Source: an uncultured Intestinimonas sp. (lineage in GTDB: Bacteria > Bacillota > Clostridia > Oscillospirales > Oscillospiraceae). Taken from it: a stretch of 41,646 nt of DNA. The stretch is from NCBI RefSeq assembly GCF_944387725.1, contig NZ_CALXGA010000011.1, positions 1-41,646 on the forward strand. The letters run 5' to 3'. The notes beneath the pieces were generated by a model that saw nothing but the letters and a program-made list of their open reading frames with translations, was not told the DNA's origin and did not search any database. This document shows, in pieces, positions 1 to 8,285 of this stretch; positions within the stretch are counted from its first letter, which is position 1, and the number at the start of each line of letters is the position of its first letter. The translations under genes and the position numbers were made by a program.

Positions 1-1358
1 GGCTCCACCGTCTCGATGCCGTCGATCTCCCCGGCGGGGTTGGCGGGCTCCAGGGCCAGGTAGTAGTCCACCAGAATTTCTCCCTGGGCCACCTCTTCCC
101 CACGGATTTTGATGATGTACTGGTTGGTGCCCAGAGCCGCCCCGTCGTGGAGGCGGATGGACGGAATGACAAAGCCCATATCCTGGGCGTACTGCCGCCG
201 GAAGATGACGATGCGGCTGATGAGCTTGCCGCCGCTGGCCTCGTCCACCAGGGGGATGAGGCTATAGCCAAACTCCATCTCCACCGGCTCCACCGTCAGC
301 AGGGAGTAGACGTTGTTGATGTCCTTGTAGTAGTCGGCCTCGCTGGCCGCCTGGAGCTCCGGCGCCTCCTGGAGGGCCTCCGCCGCTTCAGCCTCGGCCA
401 GCTGCCGGGAGGCCGTCATCTGCCGGTTGATCCAGAAGCCGCCCGCCGTCAGGCCGGCGCCCACCAGCAGCAGGGGGAGGGTGGGCGTTCCGGGGATGAC
501 CCCCAGGATCAACAGAATGGCGCCGGTGGCCATGATGGCCCGGGGCTGGGCCTTGAACTGGGTTAGCACATCGGTGTTCAGACTGCCGTCGGACACCGAC
601 CGGGTGACGATCATGCCGGTGGCGGTGGAGATCATCAGGGCGGGGAGCTGGGATACCAGGCCATCGCCGATGGTGGCGATGGAGTAGGTGGTGAGCACCG
701 TCCCCAGGTCGCCGCCCCCCTGGACCATGCCGATGATGAGGCCGGCCACGAAGTTGATGACCGTGATGATGAGGGCCATCACCGCGTCGCCCTTGACGAT
801 CTTGGTGGCGCCGTCCATAGCGCCGTAGAAGTCGGCCTCCTTCTGAATCTTCTGCCGGCGAATCCGGGCCTCCTGCTCGTTGATGAGGCCGGAGCTCAGG
901 TCGGCGTCAATGGCCATCTGCTTGCCGGGCATGGCGTCCAGGGTGAACCGGGCCGCCACCTCGCTGACGCGCTCGGCGCCCTTGGTGATGACGATGAACT
1001 GCACCAGCACGATGATGAGAAAGATCAGCACGCCGATGACGATATTGCCCTGGGTGATGAGGTTGCCGAAGGCCGCGATCACCACGCCCGCATGGCCGCC
1101 TTCGGAGAGAATCAGCCGGGTGGAGGCGACGTTCAGGCCCAGCCGGAACAGGGTGGTGATAAGCAGCAGGGATGGGAAAATGGAGAACTCCAGGGCCTCG
1201 GTGATGTTCATGGTGATCATCAGGATCATCACAGACAGGGCGATGTTCAGGATGATCAGCACGTCCAGCATCCACGGGCGCAGGGGGATCACCAGGAACA
1301 GGACCATGACCACCACGATCAGCGATATTGCGTTGTTGAGCAGCTGTCTAACTCTCAT
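1..1358 (-). CDS. flhA: Flagellar export gate protein FlhA (3' part cut by window edge)
   Basis: FlhA is the large inner-membrane subunit of the flagellar type III export gate; its cytoplasmic ring receives substrates and chaperones and couples export to proton flow. About 452 codons are present, starting at ATG 1358 (MRVRQLLNNA) behind a GGGAGCG ribosome site; the rest of the usual roughly 690 residues lies left of the window. Visible parts are an N-terminal hydrophobic helix (SLIVVVMVLFLVIPL), further membrane helices, and the family signature RFTLDAMPGKQMAIDADLSS in the cytoplasmic loop, followed by more membrane segments. It starts 27 bp after the flhB stop and is the last gene of the flagellar operon seen here. 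Recognition is certain; only the C-terminal ring domain cannot be inspected. Confidence 0.96.
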   Translation of the reverse strand, partial: MRVRQLLNNAISLIVVVMVLFLVIPLRPWMLDVLIILNIALSVMILMITMNITEALEFSIFPSLLLITTLFRLGLNVASTRLILSEGGHAGVVIAAFGNLITQGNIVIGVLIFLIIVLVQFIVITKGAERVSEVAARFTLDAMPGKQMAIDADLSSGLINEQEARIRRQKIQKEADFYGAMDGATKIVKGDAVMALIITVINFVAGLIIGMVQGGGDLGTVLTTYSIATIGDGLVSQLPALMISTATGMIVTRSVSDGSLNTDVLTQFKAQPRAIMATGAILLILGVIPGTPTLPLLLVGAGLTAGGFWINRQMTASRQLAEAEAAEALQEAPELQAASEADYYKDINNVYSLLTVEPVEMEFGYSLIPLVDEASGGKLISRIVIFRRQYAQDMGFVIPSIRLHDGAALGTNQYIIKIRGEEVAQGEILVDYYLALEPANPAGEIDGIETVE

Positions 1359-1385
1359 AGGCGCTCCCTGGTTCCATGTTTTCAC

Positions 1386-2450
1386 TTATTTCAAGCTTTT
1401 GTCCATCTTGTAGAGGTACACCAGCACCTCGGCCACTGCGTTATAGAGCTCCTGGGGAATCTCCTGATTGAGCTCAGTGGAGGCGTAGAGGGCCCGGGCC
1501 AGAGGCACGTTCTCCACAATGGCAATCTTGCACTCCTCCGCCTTACGCACAATACGGGCGGCCACCTCGTCCACACCCTTGGCCAGGACCACCGGGGCCG
1601 GGTCCTTATCGGGCCGGTATCGGAGGGCCACCGCGAAGTGGGTGGGGTTTCGGATGACCACGTCGGCCTGGGGCACCTGCTGCATCATCCGGGACTGGGC
1701 CATCCGGCGCTGGGCCTGCTTGATCTTGCTCTTCACCTGGGGATCGCCCTCGGTCTGCTTGTACTCCTCCTTGATCTCCTGCTTGGACATGCGGATTTGC
1801 CGCTCATAATCCCACCACTGGTAGAAGGTGTCGGCCCCCGCCAGGACGATGTAGGCGATCCCGATTTGAATCAGGAGGGAAAAGCTCTCATCGAAGAGAT
1901 GTCCGCAGGCAGTAAGGAGGTCGGTATAGAGATACCGGGGGAAGAGTCCCAGCGCCCCCACCAGAAATTGATAGATCAGGTAGAGGAGGATGCCGATCTT
2001 CAGCAGGCCCTTCAGGGCCTCAATCACGCTCCGAAAGGAGAAGAGGCGCTGGATGCCCTGAAGAGGATTGATCCGGCTGAACTTGGGCCGGAGGGACTCC
2101 CCGGTGACCAGCATCTTCGTCTGGAAGAGGGTGGCGGCGATGCCGATGAGGACAGCCACCGCCATTAGGGGGCCTGCCGCCAGCAGAAAGGACATGAGGA
2201 AATCCAGAAAGAGCCCGTTCAGCTCCCCGGTGACGGCCCCTCCGGGCAAAGCCGTCGCCCGGGCCAGACAGGAGCGCAGAAACTGGTATATCTGCTCCGC
2301 CATGAAGGGGGCAGCCAGCCGCAGGGTGAAGAAGCTGCCCAGCAGCACCGCCACCGAAACCGCGTCGTTGCTGAAAAAGATGTTGCCCTTTTTCCGCTCG
2401 TCCCGCCTTCGCTTTGGGGTTGCTTTTTCTGTCTTCTGACTGTCGGCCAA
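1386..2450 (-). CDS. flhB: Flagellar export switch protein FlhB
   Basis: FlhB controls the change of export specificity from rod/hook subunits to filament subunits. The 354-residue product starts with a basic cytoplasmic segment (MADSQKTEKATPKRRRDERK), has four membrane spans (about residues 30-210), and a cytoplasmic domain with the NPTH autocleavage motif inside VVIRNPTHFAVALRY. Length and motif order match the family, with the NPTH site intact, so the specificity switch should work. The ATG is followed directly by the conserved 'KTEKATPKRRRD' start of the family. The gene lies between fliR and flhA, the usual order in Clostridia and Bacilli. Confidence 0.97.
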   Translation of the reverse strand: MADSQKTEKATPKRRRDERKKGNIFFSNDAVSVAVLLGSFFTLRLAAPFMAEQIYQFLRSCLARATALPGGAVTGELNGLFLDFLMSFLLAAGPLMAVAVLIGIAATLFQTKMLVTGESLRPKFSRINPLQGIQRLFSFRSVIEALKGLLKIGILLYLIYQFLVGALGLFPRYLYTDLLTACGHLFDESFSLLIQIGIAYIVLAGADTFYQWWDYERQIRMSKQEIKEEYKQTEGDPQVKSKIKQAQRRMAQSRMMQQVPQADVVIRNPTHFAVALRYRPDKDPAPVVLAKGVDEVAARIVRKAEECKIAIVENVPLARALYASTELNQEIPQELYNAVAEVLVYLYKMDKSLK

Positions 2451-2487
2451 GTCTCCTCACCTCCCGGCCGCAGGTTCTTCGGCCGGG

Positions 2488-3264
2488 CTATCCCGAGACG
2501 CTCAGGACGGTCAGGGCCTGGCGGAGCTGGAGGAGCATCTCCTGTTCCACCTCCAGCAGAAACTCGTTGATGGGGACGAGGAACAGAAAAAGCAGGACCA
2601 GTCCGATAATGACCTTCAATTCAATGTTGATGACAAAGGCGTTAATCTGCGGGATGGCCTTCATCAGAATACCCATGCCAATCTCTCCCAGCAGCTCGGC
2701 CGCCAGGATGGGCATGGCCAGCTTCACCGCCAGGACCATGCAGCTGCAGAAGATCTCCACCACATAGACGGCTGTGTCCTCTCCCAGAGCCGCCGTCCCG
2801 TAGGGCAGCACCTCGGCGGAGGTCAGCAGAATCCGCATCAGGGTGTAGTGGCCGTTCTCCAGGAAGAAGTTCAGCACAAAGAGGACGTTCAGCAGGGACC
2901 CGGTTATCGTCATGTTGATCTGGCTTCCGGCGTCATAGGTCTGGGCCATGCTCAGCCCCATCTGGGCGTCGATCACCTCGCCCCCCACATGGACGACGGC
3001 ATTGCTCAGATGCATCAAAAAGCCCAGCACAAAGCCCACCGCCAGCTCCAGCAGCATGATCACCGCCAGCTCCGCCAGGGTCCCCGGCGGCTGCACTGCG
3101 GCGCCCTCCCCCAGGCTGTAGACAAAGACCGACAGCACCAGGATGACCCCCGCCTTCACATAGCCGGGAATATTGCTGCGGCCCAGAATGGGATTGAACA
3201 GGACGAAGCCGCTCATCCGCATCAGTACCAACTCGAAGAAATAGAGTTCTGTCCAACCAACCAT
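2488..3264 (-). CDS. fliR: Flagellar export gate protein FliR
   Basis: FliR forms, with FliP and FliQ, the helical core of the flagellar protein export gate. The product is 258 residues, the usual size, and strongly hydrophobic with about six predicted membrane helices. The N-terminal stretch (FFELVLMRMSGFVLFNPILG) and the conserved GxxIDxQMGLSMAQ loop (GGEVIDAQMGLSMAQTYD) are typical. It starts 12 bp after the fliQ stop and ends 37 bp before flhB, so translation is probably coupled within the operon. Nothing unusual was seen. Confidence 0.95.
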   Translation of the reverse strand: MVGWTELYFFELVLMRMSGFVLFNPILGRSNIPGYVKAGVILVLSVFVYSLGEGAAVQPPGTLAELAVIMLLELAVGFVLGFLMHLSNAVVHVGGEVIDAQMGLSMAQTYDAGSQINMTITGSLLNVLFVLNFFLENGHYTLMRILLTSAEVLPYGTAALGEDTAVYVVEIFCSCMVLAVKLAMPILAAELLGEIGMGILMKAIPQINAFVINIELKVIIGLVLLFLFLVPINEFLLEVEQEMLLQLRQALTVLSVSG

Positions 3265-3276
3265 GACTGCCTGCCT

Positions 3277-3522
3277 CTACATCAGGGTAAACAGGTACCG
3301 GCTGAAATCCATCAAAGTTTCCATCATCCAGCCGCCACCCACCAGGAGGACCAGGACCACCACAATCAGCTTCAAAATGAACGAAAGGGACTGCTCATGA
3401 ATCTGTGTCACGGCCTGGAAGATGGCCACCACGATTCCCACCGCCATACTCAGCAGGAGCACCGGCGCGCTCAGCATCAGCGCCACGCCGACCCCCTGCC
3501 GCATAATATCCGCCGCATCCAT
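3277..3522 (-). CDS. fliQ: Flagellar export gate protein FliQ
   Basis: FliQ is the small two-helix subunit of the export gate core. The product is 81 residues with two membrane helices (about residues 14-40 and 50-72) and the family pattern VAIFQAVTQIHEQSLSFI between them. Its length, its position directly between fliP and fliR, and the short 14-bp and 12-bp spacings on each side support the call. The start codon is the first ATG with a purine-rich GAGGAGGATGAGAA stretch immediately upstream. Confidence 0.95.
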   Translation of the reverse strand: MDAADIMRQGVGVALMLSAPVLLLSMAVGIVVAIFQAVTQIHEQSLSFILKLIVVVLVLLVGGGWMMETLMDFSRYLFTLM

Positions 3523-3536
3523 TTCTCATCCTCCTC

Positions 3537-4199
3537 TCACTGAAAGCTCCGCACCAGAGTGGAAAAGAGAAGCTGCCAGCCATCCAGGGCGATGAAAAGA
3601 AGGATCTTGAAGGGCATGGAGATCATAGAGGGCGGGAGCATAATCATACCCATGGACATGAGGGTGGAGGCCACCACCACGTCAATCAGCAGGAACGGAA
3701 TGAATAGGTAAAAGCCAATGAGGAAAGCCCGCTGGAGCTCGCTGGTCATGAAGGCCGGCACCACTATGCGCAGAGGCAGGGCCTCAGCCTCGGCTGTGGT
3801 CGTCGGGGCGTCCACCCCCGCCAGGTCGCAGAAGAGCTCCAGGGCGCTGGGCTCCATGTTCCCAATCATGAAGTCCTTCAGGGGCACCTCAGCCCGGGCC
3901 AGGAACTCCTCCTGGGTGATTTCCTCCGCCACATAGGGCTCATAGGCCTCTGTCTGGATCTGGCTGATCACCGGCGACATGGTGAAGAGAGTCAAAAACA
4001 GGGCCATTCCAACCAGGACCATGTTGGGCGGGTTCTGCTGCAGGCCCAGAGCGGTGCGCAGAAAGGAAAAGGAGATGATGTACCGGGTGAAGGAGGTCAT
4101 CATCACCACCATGGAGGGCATGAGGGTGAGGATGGTGGTCAGAAACAGGATTTGCAGGGTCTGTACATTCTCCCCATTGACATTGATCAACGCGTCCAA
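3537..4199 (-). CDS. fliP: Flagellar export gate protein FliP (TTG start)
   Basis: FliP is the main helical subunit of the FliPQR export gate. I take the start at TTG 4199: an AAGGAGG site lies 9 nt upstream, and this puts the gene just after fliO instead of 91 bp inside it. The product is 220 residues. It has the conserved early block LFLTTILTLMPSMVVMMTSF, the RxxLGLQQxPPN-type block (RTALGLQQNPPNMVL), a periplasmic segment, and the C-terminal pair of helices ending in ALDGWQLL. No separate cleavable signal peptide is obvious, unlike enterobacterial FliP. A longer ATG start at 4304 is open but would overlap fliO, and its extra residues look like out-of-frame fliO sequence. Confidence 0.93.
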   Translation of the reverse strand: MDALINVNGENVQTLQILFLTTILTLMPSMVVMMTSFTRYIISFSFLRTALGLQQNPPNMVLVGMALFLTLFTMSPVISQIQTEAYEPYVAEEITQEEFLARAEVPLKDFMIGNMEPSALELFCDLAGVDAPTTTAEAEALPLRIVVPAFMTSELQRAFLIGFYLFIPFLLIDVVVASTLMSMGMIMLPPSMISMPFKILLFIALDGWQLLFSTLVRSFQ

Positions 4200-4213
4200 A
4201 CGGCCGGGCCTCC

Positions 4214-4573
4214 TTATCTCTTTCTCTGCCGGATGACGTTGCGAAGCGCCTCCTGGAAGCTCAGCTCCGGGGCCGGATGCGCCGCCGCATCCTCCGCGCG
4301 CCATTTGGCGGCCTCCTCCTCCGGCACCGTCCGCAGATAGGTCACGCTGCCCTGGGACGCCCCCAGCAGATAGACCCGCTCCCCCACCTGGACCAGGAGC
4401 AGCTTCTGCTCCCGGCCCACCGGGACCTGCTCCAAAATGGTGATGTGCCGCCCCCGCAGGCCCCGGGGCAGGCCCGTCCGGCCCACGACATACCGGGTGA
4501 AGAGGTAGGACAGAGCCAGCACCACGCAGATCGCCGCCAGGGCCCCCACCAGGGACAGCACAGTCTCCGGCAT
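4214..4573 (-). CDS. fliO: Flagellar biosynthetic protein FliO
   Basis: FliO is a small single-pass membrane protein that helps assemble the FliP ring. The 119-residue product has one N-terminal membrane helix (LVGALAAICVVLALSYLFTR) followed by a basic cytoplasmic domain with the RHITILEQVPVGREQKLLLV segment typical of FliO/FliZ. It lies between cheY and fliP, exactly where Bacillus has fliZ/fliO. The cytoplasmic tail ends in a basic run (RNVIRQRKR). The family is weakly conserved, so context and topology carry much of the call. Confidence 0.88.
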   Translation of the reverse strand: MPETVLSLVGALAAICVVLALSYLFTRYVVGRTGLPRGLRGRHITILEQVPVGREQKLLLVQVGERVYLLGASQGSVTYLRTVPEEEAAKWRAEDAAAHPAPELSFQEALRNVIRQRKR

Positions 4574-4585
4574 ACCGCTTCCCGG

Positions 4586-4951
4586 TTAGGGCGCGCCCAG
4601 AATGGAGGTTACCGTCTTCATCAGCCGGTCCTCCTTAAAGGGCTTGACAATAAAGTCCTTGATGCCCGCCTGGACCGCCTCCACCACCATGGCCTCCTGG
4701 CCCATGGCGGAGCACATAACGATGTTGGCGTTGCTGTCCTTGGCCCGAATGGCCTTCAGGGCCTCCAGACCGTCCATGTTGGGCATCGTAATATCCATCA
4801 GAACCAGGTCCGGGTGAATCTCGAAGTACTGCTCCACCGCGTCCTTGCCGTCCACTGCCTCGGTGACGTCGCTGTAGCCGTTTTTGGTGAGGGTGTCCCG
4901 GATCACCTTTCTCATAAACGCTGCGTCATCGACGACCAGAATCTTTGCCAT
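4586..4951 (-). CDS. cheY: Chemotaxis response regulator CheY
   Basis: Single receiver-domain protein of 121 residues that carries the phosphorylation signal from CheA to the flagellar switch. The acidic pocket (D8, D9 in VVDDAAFMRK), phosphoacceptor D53 (LMDITMP), S81 and K103 (KPF) are all present, with no output domain. I choose the ATG at 4951 because the AAAAGG site sits directly against an earlier in-frame ATG at 4960 and is correctly spaced for 4951; the resulting start MAKILVVDD also matches the family. It is encoded between fliY and fliO as in Bacillus and many Clostridia, so its target (FliM/FliY) and possible phosphatase (CheC-like FliY) are its neighbours. Confidence 0.95.
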   Translation of the reverse strand: MAKILVVDDAAFMRKVIRDTLTKNGYSDVTEAVDGKDAVEQYFEIHPDLVLMDITMPNMDGLEALKAIRAKDSNANIVMCSAMGQEAMVVEAVQAGIKDFIVKPFKEDRLMKTVTSILGAP

Positions 4952-5016
4952 GTCACTCATCCTTTTCTATCATCAGATTGATTGATTTCGGCCTCTGGGA
5001 GACCGTTGGAGGACTG

Positions 5017-6372
5017 TCATTTTGCCGGTGCAAGATCGGTTAGCTCGGGCCGCTTGAGCACTTCGGTAATCCGCACACCAAAGTTGTCGTCGATGACGAC
5101 CACATCTCCCCGGGCCACACAGAGGCCGTTGACAAAGAGGTCCACCTGGTCTCCGGCCAGCTTATCCAGCACCACCAGGGATCCCTTGGAGAAGGTGAGG
5201 ATATCCTCCACCTTGCGCCGGGTCCGCCCGATTTCCACCGAGACCTCCAGGGGCACCGACATGATGAGCTCCAGGTTCTGGGCCTGCTCCTCGCCGATCT
5301 TTTCGGCCACATCCAGGTGAGGGAGCTGCAGGGGCTTGGAGTTGACAACCCGGAGGTCCGGCGGCGCATAGCCCTGGGGCGGTACATAGCCCTGGGGCGG
5401 TGCATAGCCCTGGGGCGGCGCATAGCCCTGGGGCGGCGCATAGCCCTGGGGCGGCGCATAGCCCGGAGGCGTTCCATAGGCCGCCGGCTGCTGCTGGGGC
5501 GCTGGCTGGGCGGGGGCCGGCTGAGACGCCGCCTGGGCCGCCGTCCCGCCGCCCATGAGGCGTTCGATCTCCTCCTGGTCCAGCTTCCCGCCGCCGGAAT
5601 CCGCCGCGGGGGCGGGAGCCGCCTGGGGAGCGGTTCCACCGCCGCCCATGAGGCGTTCGATCTCCCCCTGGCTCAGCTTCCCGCCGCCGGAGCCGTCCGC
5701 CGCCGCAGGGGCCGGGACCTCCTCCTGGGTGGGCATCTGCACCGGGGCCTCTGGCTCCGGCTGGCCGTGGCCGCTCAGGTCCATGCCAAACCCGGCAATG
5801 AGCTCCCGGGCCAGGTCCACCGACATAACGTTGACAAATTCACTCTGGAGGACATCCTCAATCCCCAGCAGGAAGCGGACCACCACCAACATGCCATGGC
5901 TGTACTGGAAGTACTCCTTTTTGAAGGCGTCCAGGTCGTCCAGCGTAAAGGACTGGGGGGTGGAGATGTTTACAGGCCGGGCCAGGAAATCGCTCAGGGC
6001 GGTGGCGGCCGCCCCCATCATCTGGTTCATGACCTCGCAGACGGCGCTGATGGTGAGGTCGTTGAGCTCGAACTCCTCGTCTGGAATGGTAGTGCCCATG
6101 AGGATGTCCACAATGATCTTGACGTCGTTGCGCTTGAGGAGCATGATGTTGCTCCCCTCCAGGCCGGAGACGTACTTGATCTCGATGCCAATGGCGGGCT
6201 CCAGGTCCCCCAGGGTAAACTCGTCCACCGGAACCACCGACACGGTCGGTGTGGTGATGTCCACCCGGTGATCCAACATGTTTGAAACCGCAGTGGCGGA
6301 AGACCCCAGGCTGATGTTCATGATCTCGCCGATGGCGTCCAGCTCCATCGGACTAAATACGTTTTGGTTCAT
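5017..6372 (-). CDS. fliY: Flagellar switch/CheY-P phosphatase-like protein FliY with two linker peptides and a YxPPQG repeat
   Basis: FliY combines a CheC-like domain with a FliN-type SpoA domain and sits in the rotor C-ring. In this 451-residue protein the CheC-like part (about 1-195) has two phosphatase-type helices (ELDAIGEIMNISLGSSATAV and ISAVCEVMNQMMGAAATALS). The FliN-like part is about residues 365-445. The linker is unusual: it has two FliM-like peptides, LSQGEIERLM (233-242) and LDQEEIERLM (264-273), each framed by glycines, then five tandem YAPPQG-type hexapeptides (about 305-335). In Bacillus such a peptide stands at the N-terminus; here the protein starts directly with the CheC domain. 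It is encoded between fliM and cheY. Confidence 0.95.
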   Translation of the reverse strand: MNQNVFSPMELDAIGEIMNISLGSSATAVSNMLDHRVDITTPTVSVVPVDEFTLGDLEPAIGIEIKYVSGLEGSNIMLLKRNDVKIIVDILMGTTIPDEEFELNDLTISAVCEVMNQMMGAAATALSDFLARPVNISTPQSFTLDDLDAFKKEYFQYSHGMLVVVRFLLGIEDVLQSEFVNVMSVDLARELIAGFGMDLSGHGQPEPEAPVQMPTQEEVPAPAAADGSGGGKLSQGEIERLMGGGGTAPQAAPAPAADSGGGKLDQEEIERLMGGGTAAQAASQPAPAQPAPQQQPAAYGTPPGYAPPQGYAPPQGYAPPQGYAPPQGYVPPQGYAPPDLRVVNSKPLQLPHLDVAEKIGEEQAQNLELIMSVPLEVSVEIGRTRRKVEDILTFSKGSLVVLDKLAGDQVDLFVNGLCVARGDVVVIDDNFGVRITEVLKRPELTDLAPAK

Positions 6373-6396
6373 AGGTGTCTGATGTCCCCTCTCCCC

Positions 6397-7389
6397 TTAT
6401 TGGTAGGTCTCGCCAATTTTCACGGCCATATTGTTATTCTGGATGCCCATCTTGCCGCTGAACCACGGCTTGCCGCCGACATACAGGTAGACCGGCTCCT
6501 CAGTGGGATGGCCCAAATCAATGACATCTCCCACGTCCAGGAAATAGATATCCCGCAGCTGGAGCTCGGTGCGCCCCAGTTCGGCGGAGATCTCCAGCTC
6601 GGAGTCCCGCAGGATATCCAGGATTTCCTCGGAGTTGTCCTCCCCGGTCCCCCGGCCGGACTGGTTGGCTGCGGCAATCCGGGTGAAGATATTGGCCAGC
6701 ACCGTACCGGGCAGGCAGATGTTCATCTGCCCGGAGCTGTTGGAGAACTGGAAGTTGATGCCCACGATAACCACCGTCTCATCCAGACCGATGAGCTGCA
6801 CCAGGGTGGGGTTGGTCTCAATGCGGCGGTAGAAACAGGTCAGGTCGATATAGTTCTCCCAGCTCCCGCCCAGTACAGATACCATATCCTCCACCAGGCT
6901 CTCGTAGAGCCGCAGTTCCATGTCGGTAAAGGTATAACTGTCCGGCAGCTTGGCGTCCATGTCGCCCTCACCGCCCATCAGGCGGTCCATCATGCTCAGC
7001 ATCAGCGAGGTGGTATAGTGGATCAGTACCGGCGGCTCCTCCGGGTGGTCCTGCCCCTCCAGCTCCACCTCGGCAATGGTCAGCACGTCCCCTTCGGTGA
7101 GGGCGTTGGAGAACTCATAGTACCGCTGCTCCTCCACCGACTCCACCGTAACCTCGCAGGTGGTGTGCAGCATGCCGTTGATCCTGGAGTTGATGACCCG
7201 GGTATAGTTCTCAAAGACACTGCTGAGCATTTTCAGCCGGTCCTTGGTAAACTTTCTGGGGCTCTTGAAGTCATACTTTCGGTATTTCTTTTCCGCCTTC
7301 TTCACTGTGGAAGCCGATAGATCCATCTCGCCGCTGCGGGCCGCACTTAACAGGGCGTCGATTTGGCTCTGTGATAAGACTTCTGCCAT
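6397..7389 (-). CDS. fliM: Flagellar motor switch protein FliM
   Basis: FliM links the CheY signal to rotor direction. The 330-residue product has the N-terminal CheY-binding peptide (VLSQSQIDALLSAARSG), a middle CheC-like domain (about 45-230), and a C-terminal SpoA domain (about 250-325, including the ELGRTELQLRDI segment). Its length is usual. It lies 24 bp before fliY and 44 bp after motB, the place where many relatives have fliL between motB and fliM; no fliL is present here. The ATG is preceded by a GGGAGGGAAGAAA site. Confidence 0.97.
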   Translation of the reverse strand: MAEVLSQSQIDALLSAARSGEMDLSASTVKKAEKKYRKYDFKSPRKFTKDRLKMLSSVFENYTRVINSRINGMLHTTCEVTVESVEEQRYYEFSNALTEGDVLTIAEVELEGQDHPEEPPVLIHYTTSLMLSMMDRLMGGEGDMDAKLPDSYTFTDMELRLYESLVEDMVSVLGGSWENYIDLTCFYRRIETNPTLVQLIGLDETVVIVGINFQFSNSSGQMNICLPGTVLANIFTRIAAANQSGRGTGEDNSEEILDILRDSELEISAELGRTELQLRDIYFLDVGDVIDLGHPTEEPVYLYVGGKPWFSGKMGIQNNNMAVKIGETYQ

Positions 7390-7433
7390 TTTCTTCCCTC
7401 CCTGGCAGCGTTGGATTTCTGACGCTTCCGCGT

Positions 7434-8258
7434 CTACGTTTCCGGGGTCTGCGTAACAGCCGGAGGCTCTGTGGACTCCGTGGGCAGCGGGGTCTCCGCT
7501 GAGTCCACAGTGTCCCGCATGGTGTAGTACTGCTGGATGTCGTCTCCCAGCTCACTGTCCAGGTCGAGGCCGGAAATAATCAGCTCCACCCGGCGGTTGC
7601 GGGCCCGTCCCTCCGATGTGTCGTTGCTGGAGACGGGGCGCCACTGTCCATATCCCACACTGACCAGGCGCGCCGGGTCAATGATATTTTTCTCCTGTAA
7701 GTAGACCGTCACCACCGTGGCCCGGTTGGAGGCCAGGAAGCGGTCGCCGGTGGGGTTGTTGGGCCGGTTGGGATCGCCCTGGGCGGTGTGGCCCAGCACC
7801 CGGATTTCGTTGATGGAGTCCGCCGCCTCAGCGATGGAGAGGGAAATCTGGTCCAATACCTCTTGTCCGGAGTCCAAAAGCACCCAGCTGTCCGGACCGA
7901 AAAACACCGTCTCATCAAAGGAGATGAAGACATAGCCGTTGCCCCGGCCGATGCTGACCTGACCGGTCATATTGGCTGACTGGATATAGCTCTGCATGGA
8001 CTCGAAGAGCTGCTCGATCTCCTGGTCGATTGACTCCTGGGAGACCACCGAGCCGTCGGGCGGTACGTCCACCTCCGGGCCACTGGCCACAACGGCGTCC
8101 GGGTTCAGGGCCTGGACCAGGGCAATCCAGCGGTTTTGGTCCACACTGGACATAGCGTAGAGCATGACGAAGAAGCACAGCAGAAGGGTCACCATGTCGC
8201 CATAGGTGTCCATCCAGTTGGCGCCGCCGCCGCCGCTCTTTTTTCTTTTGACTGCCAT
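7434..8258 (-). CDS. motB: Flagellar stator protein MotB
   Basis: MotB anchors the proton-driven stator to peptidoglycan. The 274-residue protein starts with a basic segment (MAVKRKKSGGGG), then one membrane helix with the proton-binding aspartate in MDTYGDMVTLLLCFFVMLYA. A linker leads to an OmpA-like peptidoglycan-binding domain (about 120-245), with the RVLGHTAQGD and ASNRATVVTVYL blocks. A Thr/Pro/Glu-rich tail of about 25 residues (ending TEPPAVTQTPET) follows the domain and is not typical. It is 27 bp downstream of motA. Similar OmpA-stator proteins may use Na+; the ion cannot be decided from the sequence. Confidence 0.95.
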   Translation of the reverse strand: MAVKRKKSGGGGANWMDTYGDMVTLLLCFFVMLYAMSSVDQNRWIALVQALNPDAVVASGPEVDVPPDGSVVSQESIDQEIEQLFESMQSYIQSANMTGQVSIGRGNGYVFISFDETVFFGPDSWVLLDSGQEVLDQISLSIAEAADSINEIRVLGHTAQGDPNRPNNPTGDRFLASNRATVVTVYLQEKNIIDPARLVSVGYGQWRPVSSNDTSEGRARNRRVELIISGLDLDSELGDDIQQYYTMRDTVDSAETPLPTESTEPPAVTQTPET

Positions 8259-8285
8259 CGTTCCCGCCTCCTTGCCGCCGGGCCC

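Noticed and set aside
5361-5470. Short regularly spaced repeats that could suggest a small CRISPR array
   Set aside because: The units are 18 bp without unique spacers and stay in frame as YAPPQG codons of fliY.
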